Shown piece after piece: positions 38,501 through 51,600 of a DNA stretch of 64,000 nt. The notes below the pieces were generated by a model. The model was not told the DNA's origin. It did no database searches and worked only from the letters and a program-made list of their open reading frames with translations. Position 1 is the stretch's first letter. Each line of letters opens with the position of its first letter. The stretch comes from Panorpa germanica (taxonomy: Eukaryota > Arthropoda > Insecta > Mecoptera > Panorpidae): the NCBI GenBank assembly GCA_963678705.1, contig OY783203.1, positions 21,000,535 through 21,064,534 of the forward strand. Reading direction: 5' to 3'. A program made the position numbers and the translations under genes.

Positions 38501-39616
38501 GCATAAGGATTCCAGTGGAACAATCCAATTCTAAAGTCTTCTCCGGTTCATTAAATTTACGTAAATCACGTATCATTATTTGTCTCAAGCGAGCCGAATC
38601 AAACCCTAAAAGTCAATATATAACCATGTATAATAATATTTTAAGAGACACTCTGTTCTAATATAATCTAACAAGAAGTTGTACCAGTGGTCAATATCTT
38701 GTTGTTGTCTCCAAGCCACACTACTCTGGAGTCTTTAATACTTTGGTGGCTTGAGGCTGACATGGATATGCAGTTATCACTTCGAGGATCTACAATATGG
38801 ACCATTTTGTCTTTACACGATATTGACATGATACTTCCGTCTCGTTTCCAACTAACAGATTGAATAATATCACTAAAATCTGAGTTAGCTGCAAAAACAA
38901 ATAAAACATCAGTACAACCGCTTGAGAAACCTAATGACAGTAAATAATGAAATAACCACTCTTCTTACAGAACAGTTCTTCTTGTGCTGCGACATCCCAT
39001 ATTGTTAGAGTTGTGAAAGATGCGGAATGTAATAAACAATCAGCTGTCGGATGAAAGCCTACAGCTTCAACACGTCTTTGTTTATGTGAAAACGTACATT
39101 CTGGAGAACTGAGAGATTCAGTAAGCCCAGCTTCAGGAATATGCCAGATTTTCATCTGTAAATTATACAAAAAAAAATACAGTCTAACAACTCCTTGACG
39201 AGCTTATCATTGACGTTATAAAATATACGTACAAGACAATCTTGAGAACCTGTCACCAATAATCCATCATGAAATGGAGAAAAGTCCATGTCTGTAACAG
39301 TATCTGTGTGTGCATGCAACAATGGCATTGATTTACTTTTCCTGCCACAGTCAGTAATGGGAAGAACAGCAAGACTAGACCCTAACATGAATGACAGCAC
39401 ATTTTTAAATATTTATTTTTTAGACATTTCTTTTAAAAAATGCGTCAGTTAAATACCTGCATGATCCCAGTTAAAAGCCATGAAAGCGGCTGATGCTGCG
39501 ATGTTGTTGCCATAGGTTTGATATGAACCTACACAAATATCTCTAATACAGGATTCCGGTTTCGGTACAATTGGTGCAGCATTTTTGTATTTCGAAGCTT
39601 TAAATCTCCAGGCCAT
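32549..39616 (-). CDS. pod1: Coronin-7 family protein (Pod-1), two-propeller coronin
   Basis: Exons, 5' to 3' on the minus strand: 39616-39457, 39381-39233, 39155-38969, 38888-38685, 38605-38256, 38178-38026, [36703-36338 alternative], 35822-35654, 35232-34747, 34683-34570, 34461-33992, 33914-33793, 33710-33572, 33369-33163, 33092-32957, 32875-32724 and 32641-32549. Without the alternative exon they give 1096 aa, starting MAWRFKASKYKNAAP. Residues 1 to about 390 form the first coronin WD propeller (MKIWHIPEAG, LTIWDV). A Ser/Pro/charged linker with two ERR-K/M-F/Y repeats follows, then a second propeller (IVRLWDIP, SVKIWNLK), and a short acidic tail ending EGVDEKEWEP, typical of coronin 7. 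The family acts on actin and microtubules at growing axons (fly Pod-1) and in Golgi export (vertebrate CORO7). Oddities: one GC-AG intron (34569-34462) and an 81-nt intron that stays open if retained. Confidence 0.95.
36308..36703 (-). CDS. pod1: Alternative exon of pod1 with its own stop codon
   Basis: An acceptor at 36704 leads into an open frame in phase 0 with the exon ending at 38026. It reads VHTATFQEICEHIAIANTK and so on for 131 residues, rich in Pro/Arg towards the end (PPKPLPRASRTGS, PPRPVARPRT), and stops at TGA 36308-36310. Two readings are possible. An internal donor AAG|GTGATG at 36338/36337 would join it in frame to the exon at 35822, giving GYK-PRLGPKPF and a protein of about 1218 aa. 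Or reading through to the stop would give a 532-aa protein with only the first propeller. The conserved-looking coding character is clear; the splicing choice is not. Confidence 0.7.
   Translation of the reverse strand: MHTATFQEICEHIAIANTKVLPISKPSIPITFKPTSLAKPVVEQTPLTETLKDIDQQKLDDRMESIAIDSHDARNGTQNGTVPPKPLPRASRTGSISEGMDEPPRPVARPRTSNTPAATGYKVMHVPQKPL
36991..37336. repeat. Two diverged direct repeats in pod1 intron
   Basis: The blocks at 36991-37041 and 37282-37336 share GTACTTTGTACGAT-like sequence, then CGTGGCTTTA and TACATTT, about 290 bp apart in the same orientation. Probably an old tandem duplication or two old repeat copies. Confidence 0.45.
38257..39456 (-). other. First-propeller exon block of pod1 (short introns)
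   Basis: The introns between the first five coding exons are all about 75-80 bases (39456-39382, 39232-39156, 38968-38889, 38684-38606), close to the minimal intron size of insects. This contrasts with the long intron that surrounds the alternative exon at 36.3-36.7 kb. No transposon lies in these introns. Confidence 0.7.
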
Positions 39617-40284
39617 TTTCGTTTATTAATAAATATATTTACTCCACTTAATGTTCATTCACCACTGCAATAACAATTTAAAACATTGTCAAATAAGAAA
39701 TATTTGGCATTTATGAAAGATGACACATTGGGGTAGGGCTCATACTTGACAACAAAAACAATTGACAATACGGTTTAAGAAAATGTACGGATTTAATATG
39801 CTAACATATTTTGTTATTATTCACTGAAATAAGCACTGTTTCTACTAACATTTTTTGTACTTAACTTACATTGCTCTTTTGAAAAGCGGAAAAACTTGTT
39901 TTCTGACTCACGCCCACCTTGTATATTCCATTTAAAGTTAGAAAGCAATACGGCGTCTAGTATACACGAGTGCTACCAACAGAATGAAGTAAAAACAAAT
40001 ATGTCAATTATTGATAGTTCCAAGAACGTAATCAAATGTAATGTTAATGATAATGAATGTTGCCTACACATATCCTATTTATACATTTTGATAATATTAG
40101 TTTTGATGTTTTGATGATTAGTTGTTTGTTGAATTTTTTAAATTAAATGTACTTTATCTATAAAAAAAATATTTTTTGTTTTCTAATCAATCTAGATTCT
40201 AATCAAATTGCGTGTATGGACCTGAACCCTGGCGAATTAAAAAGAAAAATTATATACTTTTACACTATAATATAAAATTATTTA
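39617..40284. other. Upstream region of pod1
   Basis: This should hold the pod1 promoter and 5' UTR. No TATA box was recognised with confidence. The 72-aa forward open frame at 39896 has no recognisable domain. Confidence 0.4.
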
Positions 40285-40479
40285 TTAATCGGAAATTATA
40301 TATTGATTAAGAGTCACTAACAATCCATGATAGTCTCTTAGATTACAATCCGTAGAATGTAAAAAATCCTGTAAATCCCTTGAATAGTTTGAAACCGTGG
40401 TTTGAAATAGCTCACACTGCTGATTCAGATGCACAAATACAGTGAATCCCAATTTTAATAATAAGTTGAGAAGTGACAT
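40285..40479 (-). CDS. Possible small hypothetical protein, 64 aa
   Basis: An open frame starting MSLLNLLLKLGFTVFVHLNQ and ending NQYIISD. Points in favour: mixed, non-repetitive composition with Cys, Trp-free helical-looking sequence, an AATAAA (40286-40281) overlapping the stop codon, and a good acceptor (TTTTATTCTTTTAG, ending at 40545) upstream that could begin its 5' leader. Points against: it is short, sits in AT-rich DNA, and I recognise no family. It lies 670 bp upstream of pod1 on the same strand. Confidence 0.25.
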   Translation of the reverse strand: MSLLNLLLKLGFTVFVHLNQQCELFQTTVSNYSRDLQDFLHSTDCNLRDYHGLLVTLNQYIISD

Positions 40480-43167
40480 CTCGTGAAGAATAGTATTTAT
40501 ATTTACTTAAAAGATTTCGGTGTGAGTCTTGCTAAGGCATACCGCTAAAAGAATAAAATATTTTCAAATTTTATTATTTAACAAACTTGAAGACTGAAGA
40601 GATAAATCATATAAATAAATTACAGAAAAAATATAGATGATAGATTACCTAAAATTGGTTTTACCTTTTTCAAAAGAAATATTATAAAAGGTTAAGACAT
40701 TGTCAATAAATGAAACAAAATATTTTAATATTCTTATGCTAAATATATTTACATAATACTTTATACATCCATATATATTTTACCTATACAATGTTTAAAT
40801 TATCAATAAATTAGTGTTTGAGCGAAATTTTATAAATTAATGCAAAACTTTGAACTTGCGTATAACATTTGTCATTCAAATATTTAGAATTTCAAATTAT
40901 AGAAAATTCATATTTGAATTTTAATTTCAACAGCTATGGTATGTTGAATATTTCTTAATCATTATTGTTTATAATCTTTGTTATTTTCTAATTGTTATTT
41001 ACGTAAACAGACATTTTTTAAGAATTAGAAACCTGTGGACATGTGACGTGGGTGGACATGTCCCATTCCAACATTCCAAGAAATTCCTTCTTACTCATAC
41101 TTATCATAAGTTTGCGAGTTTGCTTTACGATTAGACTGCAATTATAATGATTGATAATGAAGTATCTCTGTGTCTGATACCCTGTGACATATTACATTAG
41201 TCTAGCGAAATTATTTTCGGAAATATATTTTATGACTTATATTTACAAATTTTAATAGAAAATAATTAAAGTGAATATTTGAATTAGAAAAAATATTCTG
41301 CCGTTATTTCATCCCGTTTTATTTTGGAAATTCATTATTTTTCCAAATAAAAATATTTAATTCACTGAACACAGTCATATATTTTCGTAAAATTTACCTA
41401 TAAATGTATATTTTACATAAATATTACTAAAATGTTACGCATGAGTTTATAGAAACTTATAATATTTAGTACATGCATGGTAAATGTCATAATACAAACT
41501 GTTCTATAAACACAACTGTAGCATTTATGTAATATTCATATTTCAAAGCTACATAACTGTGTTTGTCAGTGCCTGAGTGCATCTGAGTGTTTGAGTGTCT
41601 CGATATAGACATCTTGTTAAATATAAGCTACTCGTATCTTTTATGTGCGAAACATATACTTGACATACACAAGAAGGAAGAAATAACGGTCCGAGATTGC
41701 TCAGGTCGTGAATTGTTGGTTGTCATTCCTGGTCATTCCCTGCAATCACCAAAATAAAGTATTTACATTTTCAATAACGTTGACTAAAGAAATAAAAGGA
41801 AAACAACGTACGTACGTACGAGTTAGTTCAAATTTATTCCGATGTTTTTAAATTGTGAAATAAATATTAACAAGAAAATATATACAAATTCGTACTTATA
41901 TCCCTCAAAACTGAAGCCTGAATTTACCAGTTTTGCAGTTTGCGTTATTTTTATTTCAACCTTATTCTACAATTATATTTATATTAAACCTAGTTCTATT
42001 AATTTATTTGTAAAGTTATTAACTATTTTTTAATTCTCTTTATTTTGTTAAACATTTCATCATACAGGAAGACTTATTTACGATTGTGACTACTTAAGGA
42101 CTTACGGATTTTCATTTAAATATAAGTTTTTTTTTTAATTCGACAACCGTTTAGACAACTTTAGACTTTTTTCTTAAAATATCATGTTTTCAAATATTTC
42201 AAACTTAACAAAATTATCTAATATACTTTTGACAACATCAAGCTTTTTACTAATATTTCAGACAACCATGTATGAAAAAATATTCAAAATTTACAAATAC
42301 TTTTCAAGTTTAATTTTTATTTAATAAGAATTTGGTTTTATAAATCAGAGAAAAGAAATAGAAGTTGAATGCAAGACCTTATTGGAAACCGTTCAGTTTG
42401 TTAATACAAAGCTAGATTATTTGCTCCTTATGGGCCATAAAAGGTCGTGAATTCATCATCAAGATTAAATCTTTTCAGAAACAACTGCGCACGCGTTCGT
42501 TAAATTAATTATTCGTCACTGTGAAGATAGTCACAGAACTTCTTAATATTTGACAATTACAGTCCGACAACTTAACAATTAAACAATATTTTTAAACCAT
42601 ATAGTCTACAGGTTCACAAATATTCAATTTACAATAAGTAATGAACAAATACAACACATTCAACACATCAACATCGACATTGACAGCGGCAGCGACAGCG
42701 AGCACTAATCACAAAACTACTTGCTGCTTGTCTCGTGTTCACTTTATAGTTTATACGTTATTTCTTATTATACAGTTGGTAGTTCTTAGTCTTAATCGCT
42801 AGAATGATTTATATAAGAAAGCATATGATGAGAATTGTTTTTTATGTCAATTATCATTACGTATATTGTATTGTATTGTTTAAGCTAGTAATAAATCTAT
42901 GTAAGCACACAGCACCCATAGTGCCCACAGCACACGCTTTATTTAGTGTGATTTTGGACTTGGACAGATGACTACACACGAGTATACAATACATAGTTAA
43001 ACGCTTAATTTGGTATTTATTTTCATTCAGTAGTTAGTATAGGTATCTTATCACGTATATAATAGCCTTATGGTTAAGTTATGCTTTTATTAGTAATAAA
43101 CAATTTAATCCCTCTGTAACAACAAAACAGTTATATTTGAGAAAGCGAAACATGTATTTCTGTTAAG

Positions 43168-43257
43168 CAGTGACGGATTAAGCAGCCAGGGGTTCGGAAC
43201 GCTACATATAGTTTGATCTTGCTTCATGTTCCTCTAGCACTGATTAATCCGCCTCTG
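43168..43257. mobile_element. 90-bp hAT-type MITE with 8-bp target duplication
   Basis: The ends are CAGTGACGGATTAAG and, inverted, CAGAGGCGGATTAATC. Flanks are CTGTTAAG (43160-43167) and CTCTTAAG (43258-43265), an 8-bp duplication with one mismatch, as expected for hAT. Confidence 0.75.
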
Positions 43258-43433
43258 CTCTTAAGTTCATTTTTTAGTTTTCCTATACTTACAAGTTTCG
43301 AGACATTTTTATAACTTTTCCGATTTAATTTTGTTATTTAAACTATATGCCCGTATATTTACATTTTCTCTTCTTAACACTATTCTAATAATATGTTTGT
43401 CTCAGTAGCATAGACACTCTCTGGATTTTTAGA

Positions 43434-44055
43434 AATGGGCTTGTTGTGTCTTATATCTTAATTTCTATAAAAGTGGATAAAGTGGGTTACTAAAACGTCA
43501 AATATTCAGTTATTTTTTAATAACTCCTTATATATTAAGAGATATTAACAATTAAAAAAGTCATTTTGTCTCTTTAATTATAAAAGGGATTCAACGTTGT
43601 ACTCATTCCAAATGCATGTGACATCACAATCGCTGCCAACCTTATAGGTAATAAATCTCTGCTATATGTATTTATATATATAATATCAAATATTATTTAC
43701 AGCTATTTCTAGGAACAATAAAATTTCAATATTATGTCTGCCATAGCAGGGTTAAATAAAATAAAAACTTATTATTTTTTGACTTGACTTGATATTTCAA
43801 CTACTAACAGCTACAAAACATTACAACAGCACTGACCTACTCAACAAATAACTGACGTTAAAATGCATTTCACGTCATACAAATATGGCCGACCATTTCT
43901 AGTGCTAAAACTACAATTCAAATTTTTAATTGCTATATCTCCGTCAACATTTAGATATTTAATAAAAAAGACACGAAAATATACATTTATTAACATCAAT
44001 TTCAATCAACAATTGAAAAATCGACCACTGAAAAATGAGGACACAAGCCCATTTA
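43434..44055 (+). repeat. Repeat family B, most complete copy
   Basis: It starts AAATGGGCTTGT and ends ACAAGCCCATTT, an inverted pair of 12 bases. The about 620-bp element is non-coding; the 69-aa open frame inside at 43863 is accidental. It represents the empty site for the solo LTR in the 27.97 kb copy. The terminal inverted repeats suggest a MITE, but superfamily and target duplication are not clear. Confidence 0.7.
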
Positions 44056-47000
44056 AAGAACTAGTGAACTAGAGTAGGGAAAAACTAGTGTTTTGTGTTA
44101 TTTACTACATATTAGTTTTGTTAACAAAAGTAATATTCCGACTAATAGTAAAAGTGCAATGCATATTTTACATGTCATTTACATACAATTTTAGATAACA
44201 TTAAAACACTTACAGTAAAGATTATATTCTATGTAGTGTTTACGTTTGCGTTTCGCGTGTTTCGTAATGTTTGAATGAAGAATGTTCTCAATATTTCATT
44301 CATTTCTTACACCCAAGAGCCATCTCTTGCTACTGGGATGAACACATAAAAATACTGCTTTGAAAGAGAAAATATAAAACTAATCATTGACACAGCTAGT
44401 TTAAGTAATATAAGCGAAATATTTAAATATGAAAACCAGCGTGCGAGTGTGTGACAGTACAAGCTTTATATTTTGAGTGTTGCCATTGCAACTGCATTGT
44501 TACTGCCCGCGTGGAAAGCATCTGTCACACTTGACATTTGAAGACCAACACGGTTTAAAGAACAGCTTTTGAAAAATGCTCGAAACTTTTGAATTAACTT
44601 AATACGATTATATACACGTCTAAATTTACATTATGTACTTACGAGTATAAATATTATTTTGATACGTTTTTAATTTGGAAGTTTTTGTTGATATGTTTTG
44701 GTTGATACTTAAAAATACCATTTATATATTTTGACATAATGGTTAAAGTACATGTTAAATTGGTTCCAATTTGCAAAAAAACTATAGTTGTAGTTACAAT
44801 TATTTTAGGTTATGCTTAAGTATCTTAATAAAAATAAATTTGAAACAAGATGTCTTAAAATTGTTTGGCCAAAATATTGGAAATATCATTATGAGTTGTT
44901 TCTCTTTTTCTTCATATGCATAAATAAACTCAATTGGGTAGTTTCCTCAGTTTTAAACGTGTTCTATAATCAAATTGTAATTGTATTGCGACAGTGTTGT
45001 ACTATCGCAGTTTAGACCTGCATTTCAAGGAGGAAAGGAAACTTCCCAATTTATTTATACTTTTAGTATTAGAATACTTGTATATTTTTAATATATCTTA
45101 GTTTACAATGTCTCTATGTTATATAAACAATATGTTTCCGAATTATATTGTGGTAATTGGTTCTTTCAATACGGTGAACTTGTTGACAAGTGTTCAAGTG
45201 TACAAGTGTACAAAGCAACGTAAGATTTCGCGTATTGAACGTCACTTTCATTGTTTCCGTTGTCTTACTTTTAGGATTCCTGTACAGAGTTGCTTAAACA
45301 GAATAATTCCGCATATGATATGTGAAGGCATAATACAGCCAGGGAGGATAAAGAATGCCCTTCGTGAAGAGGTGACATTTTAATTTATTAGGTTATAAAA
45401 ATTTGAGAAGTATTAGAAAAGCGCACCCGCATGTAAAATGTTTTATAATGATAATATTAATTGAACATTTATTTTTCATGAAATTGGTAAAATAACTCTG
45501 CAGGGGATTCCAAAAAGAAAACAAATATTATTGAGTTGGTAGTTGACCTCTCAAAAATCAAGTTAAGCCGAGAATTTAGATTGGATATATAAATAATGTT
45601 TCCTTCTTGATTAAAAGTAGTTCAAACATTTAAAGAAATTACAACCTGGGACTTAACGAGCGTTTTCTGTCTCGAAATCTAATAATTTACAACAAAACTC
45701 TTGACAGTTAAATTAAAAACTATTATTATTTTCAAAATATAATAGTCCCCAAATGTATATGTTGTACGCATTCGTCAAAATTATGTAATTCCGGTTAATT
45801 ATACAATATTTAATATATATTTATCATTGCAAAAGGATATGTATCATTACAATTTGTAAATGTTAATATTTATCTAGTTTAAGCAGTAGTTTGTCATTTC
45901 GCTTCTTACTTCCGTTATGTTACAAATAGTAAAAGCATTTGAAAACCTTGTCGATATAAAATAAATAAATAATATGTACAATCAATAAATTACTTGTTAC
46001 ATGAATAAAAATATTTCAAATATTAATCATAGCGTTGGTAGTTTATAGTTTCTGATTCACAAAAAAGATGTCGCGTCTAAAAAGTATTACAGTTTTTAAA
46101 GCGTAAACCATAGGTTTGTTTCTTAGCTGTTATGTAAACAGGGTTATTTCTTTAATGTGGTAAGTGTGTTCCAGATGGTCTAAGTTGTGGTGGGGCACCC
46201 TAATACATTTAAAAAGATTAGCTCTTTAGCTCAAAGATAAAGACATTAGCTCTATATCCAACAAAATGTAAATTATTAGATTATCATTTACAGTTTATGA
46301 AATATAAGTTTTTATAATGACTCCCCTATTTCAGATGGAATTGACAGATGTTAAAATTTGCGTAAAAATCATACCGTACGTTATTAGAATCAATGGATTT
46401 CTTGTTTCAACAGATTTACTCAAGAAACAAACCTAATATATATTACAACTTTATCTTATACGTTATCTACATAATTTTTAACATAATATTAAATCTTATA
46501 AATAGTATTTTGGTTAAAATAGTTAAACGTTAAAATATAAAGGATTTTATTTGAAAATGTTTCCATTGTATTTCAACAACTCGCCCTTATTATAGAAATC
46601 TGGAATTTGAACCAACACCAATATATTAATGTAATATAACATTAGAATATCGTTTTTGTAAACGCTGGTACGGTACCTAACTTATTGCGCAACTGGATCT
46701 TCTATAGACTAGGACTAAAGATATATAATACAAGGTTTTCAAAGTTAATAATATTTAGTGGCTTATTTTGTAACTTTTTCTCGGATGTTATAAGTTAGGA
46801 ATTAAACTAATATTCAGTTGTTTGTTAATATAGACAAATAAAATTGTAGCGAAAAGGCAACTCTAGTAGCCAATATCATTAAACAAATGAATATCACACT
46901 TATCCAATTCATGACGCATTACGTCAGAGAAGAAGTTACAAAATAGGGCCCTTAGTATGTTTAAATTACGAGTCTTTCTGCATCTAGATTAAGCTAGCTA

Positions 47001-47559
47001 ATACTCCAACTTATTAAAGTTTTGCTCAATTTGTTTTTCTATTTTTATCAAATTGATATACTGCACCATCTTTCATCAGGAAGATGAAGCCAACAACTAT
47101 AATTTCATTTAAAACTGTAAATTAAATATAGTGTCTTTGCTAAAATCAGTAGATGCAGAATGACCTATAAATGTATTTATTATAAAGTTGCTTAGGGTAA
47201 ATATGTTTATCGATACACAATTATTTGAATTAAATATAAAATACAATTCGCACACTCAGTGAGTCAGCAGTGTGGATGTGTGGAGCCGTCATTCTTGCAT
47301 TGAATATGCATTTATGTTTTAGTATTTGTTGCACGTTGCTACGTCCTTGAAGACCCAGCCTTCTTTAGAAGTAAAACACCCAAGTTGAGTACTGAGTTTA
47401 CAAACAATGTAACACTTTTATAGTAGATAATTTATTTGTTCTAAATTATACTATTTATTACAAAAAAATTGTAAACAGCTGAAATAATTGCAATATTTAA
47501 CAAATGTTTTTATTTAAAGTTGAAGTTTTACTTGTATGTAAGTCTGTTACACAGATAAG

Positions 47560-48470
47560 AACTGATAGGCAGTCCGCACATGGGTCGACTGATTGCAAAC
47601 CCTAGCCCCGAATCTGCCCGAACCGAATGAGAATGCAACTGTGTTGTTAGTGAGATAAAACACGAGGAAAGGCACACGAGTTGACTGATTGCAAACAAAA
47701 CGCGAAACGAAGTTTTCAACGAAAACGAGCACGAGCCATGTCGAGCCGTGTATCGTGACTCTGTAGAATTTTTAACAATAGCAAAACAGGGGATTCTATT
47801 GTGTTATATTTGATTGTATGTATGTATTTAAATACTTTTCAATAGTATTCGTAAACCAACAATGCCCTGCGACCGAGAAATATAGTCGCTGAATATATGC
47901 TCAAAACCAGTTTAAAATAAGTTGTTTGTTTTATCTCACTCGTAAACACGTTCGTTCTTGTACTAACAACACAGTTGTAATCACATACTAAGGTCTAAGG
48001 TCTGCAACCAGTCGTGTCGTGTGCTGAGTGCCTTAGGTCGTCCACACATGGGTCGACTGATTGCAAACCTTAGACCCGAATCTGCTCGAACCGAATGAGA
48101 ATGCAACTGTGTTGTTAGTGAGAGAACGCACGTGTATACATGTGAGAGAACACACACGGCACGAACGAAACTAAACTGATTTGAAATTGGTTTTGAGCGA
48201 CTATGTTTCCTGGTCGCAGGGCAATTACGTTGCATGATATTGATGGTGACATCATGAGCAGAGATGTGCACAAATACTATTCAAAAGTATTTAAATACGT
48301 ACATACATACAAATACCTCATAATACGACACAATAAAATCCCATATTATGCTATTGTTAAAAATTCTATAGTCACGAAACACGGCTCGACATGGCTCGTT
48401 TTTCGTTTTCGTTGGAACTTCATTGCGCGACTAGTTTGCAAACAGTCGACCCATATGCAGACGGCCTTAA
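47560..48470. repeat. Foldback element with long inverted arms
   Basis: The left arm (about 47573-47850) and right arm (about 48270-48462) are inverted copies: for example GGGTCGACTGATTGCAAAC against GTTTGCAAACAGTCGACCC, and a GCCATGTCGAGCCGTG block against CGGCTCGACATGGC. Inner segments 47870-47915 and 48173-48216 also pair. A direct repeat of the outer arm (47575-47656) is inserted at 48039-48122. No coding region is present. Confidence 0.65.
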
Positions 48471-48693
48471 CCAAGGTTTACTCTGAGCGAGCCAGTGCAC
48501 GTGCACTTGCACTTATAATACAGCAATGATAGCTCCACAGGTTTGCACATATCGTCAATGGTACAACTATTGCAGATTAGATACGCATACGCCGTTGTTG
48601 TACTTATTATAAAATATAACATACCTAGCTAATAGTATATATTAATATATGATTAGGATGAATATAAAATTAAATAACAAAAAACAACAATGG

Positions 48694-51600
48694 TCACGTC
48701 AGATACGCAACGAAGTTCCTCTCTGGTGCGTCACAAATATTAAACACCAGTGCCCATAAAGTAACAAACAAATTTAAAATAAGAAGTGATTTTGAAGAAC
48801 AAGTTGGAGATACGGAGTTAACTTCAGGTGATACAACTTCAACTTCCGCCATTTTGAAAATTGATAGCAACAAATGGGAACTTAATTCAAAATTTTGGGA
48901 GTTCACTTTTTCGCTAATGTCCTGAAGAAGATGGGAGCATTGAGCCTGTAATGAGATTATTTATTATACATTTTGTTCATTTAATTATTTGCATATTTAT
49001 ACATTAGAATAATTTGTCACCTTTTCTCTATCTAAAACCATTTTGGGGGAAGCAGTGGAGTCATCGGGTACTCTTCCCACGAGGATGACGTTTTCATTCG
49101 TTACGTTGAAAAGCACCAAGCTGCAGGATGTCTGAAAATCAAGTAAAAACTCATAAATATCAGAAGAACTGGAAAATCATTAAATACAAGTATCACAGAT
49201 TTAGATTTTCTCACGTCATTATCAATGTGCTGGCGGACAAACTCTTGAAGAGATCTGACAGCATCAAGAACACTTAGATTAGTGTGTGGTCGAAGAAGAG
49301 CTTCGTCAGTTGAACTGTATCCCAGGAAGAGGAACACTCCTCGAGGAAGGGAGTATTCACCTGCTTGTTGAAAATAGTATTAATAGTGACTGGACAAATT
49401 GATTATGATGAGATCAGATTCTGAAGTGTCTACCTGGCAGAGGTCGCATGCAGATGAATCTACCAGAGTAACAAACACAGCGGCCGCGGTAGGCCTGGTA
49501 GGCGGGAGCTGAGTGACTATAAAATGCAAAGTCTGTCCGACAGGGGACTCGTTCTACGCACAGCGTATGGCAAGAAAGGGACTCCCCTAGTCCGCAATGG
49601 CAGAGCTCGGAGCATTCCGGTTCATCCTCGCGGTACAGCTGCAACCAAAGATCACATTAGGTATCTGCCTAAATTACTAATGGGCCTTTTAGACGATTAA
49701 ATCAGATCTTCAATTTTTTTCAGATTCAGATGAACTTGGCGGATCTGAACCTGAACGTATGGACCATTCTGTAGCGCTTCTGAACCCGACCCGACCCGAC
49801 CCAGACCCAAACTCGGGTAGAAAACCCGACGGATCCAGGCCCGAATGCTTTTGCTGCTGTAAAACCGCTCGAGTTAAACAGCCCAAAAATTTAAAATATT
49901 TGTTCAACATTTATTTCTATACCAATATGTATATTTAACATGATAGTACCGTCACTAAGCAAATAAATCATAAAGTTTAGTAAAGGATTAGTATAAAGTA
50001 TTATATATTAAAAAGGATAGTTCTATTATGATGTCGAGAGGGGCACCAGACACAAGACCAATAACAAGAAAAAACTAACAGGATGAAAGTAATTTAAGTA
50101 GCTATTTAAATTAAAAGAAATTCATAAGTTTCAAATAAGCACTTCATTGAGTTTTCCCAATGAGTTGGAAACTTGCATAAATAGCGAACATGTTATTTCT
50201 ATCATCCGAATTGATTGTAAGTATAGGTCTACTAAACAGGACCTTAAAAGTTTAGCTACGCAGCTAATAAGTAGACTTTTCGCGGATTTGACAGTCAATT
50301 CTACAGAAAACTTAGATATGTTGTTAGTAGATAACAATGAAAAGATATTATCAATGGAAGAGTTAAATTTAATTTAACAAAACCGGTAAAACCAAACAAT
50401 TCGGTAAAACCTGTTGTGAGTGCTGTTATAGAGGCTGAGGATTTTGCAAAATTGAAGCAGGAGCTTACCCTTTTTAGGAATAAAAAATAAAGAACGCTTA
50501 ATCCAGATAAGCTTTATGACGCGCTATGCACGATCAAACCAACTTCGACGGGTAATGAAAGAACATTCTGCAAATTTTTGGCTCCAAATTTAGATCGTCA
50601 TTGGGAGATAAGTTTCTAAATGCTTTGGTATTCCTTAAATATCATTATATTAGATCTAGTAAAATGAAATAAGTTGTAAAATTATAATGTAATTACTTAA
50701 ATAATACGACCCGGATCCGTCGAGTTTTAAAAATATTGGACCCGGCGGGTATTAAAACCCCGGCAGATTTGGCAGATTTAAAATCGAATCGTCTAAGGGG
50801 CCTTTTAAAACAATGATTTTGAAGAATGCAGGATTACTTACTCGTTTGCTTTTCCCTTCTCGAATGTACTGATCCGACTGATAGGGTCTTTGAACTACGC
50901 AGAATCCTGTTGGATAAAATAATTAGTGATCTACCAATATCTAACACTAGTAGCAGATAGTTAAACTAATGGTAACTCTTTAATAACGATAACAATAATC
51001 TATTGTGACAGAAACGTGATCTCATATTTTTTATATTTGTCGAAGTCGAGGTATAATTTCTTAGGTAAACATTTCTTAGCTTATGTTGTAATAGCATAAG
51101 TAAGTACAAATATTTGTACAAGTGTTGCGCTTACTTGGTGGAATCGTCGTCGTGGTCGTAGTGGGGGTGGTGACTTCAACTGTCGTCGTCACAGTGGTGG
51201 TTGTAGCTTTAGGATATGCTTCAAATCCTTTAATTACTCCAAACCCTCCCAATTCAATCTTATGTTCAGGAGGGGGTGGAGTTGGCGGTAATTTCTCAGT
51301 ACGTTGTTTTACCTAAATCATTAAAATAAAATATGACAATATAAAAAAAAGATAAAAAAAACGCAAATTCTGTAACACACGGACAGTAACACATGGAAAA
51401 AAACGGCGGAACTCTTGCCGCGCAAATATTTATTATCATCTGATATTTACCGGCAATCAAATTAGAGGAGAAAATGAGAAATGCTGAAGGCGAGATCCTG
51501 AGGAAAATAAGGGAGAAGGTTAGAGAAGAGGGTGGAAAGGGAGGAGCAAAAAAGAGGTAGGAATATTTTGAAAGGAACGGAATGGCGACAGAGGAGGCAG

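Larger units (their letters stand above)
40600..48693. other. Intergenic region between the pod1 side and Gfrl
   Basis: No exon was recognised. It contains a 90-bp hAT MITE (43168), a family B repeat (43434) and a foldback element (47560), listed separately. The rest is AT-rich with short open frames that lack any domain. Confidence 0.6.

Noticed and set aside
45108..45383. 91-aa forward open frame
   Set aside because: No recognisable domain, no supporting splice sites, and composition like the surrounding AT-rich DNA.
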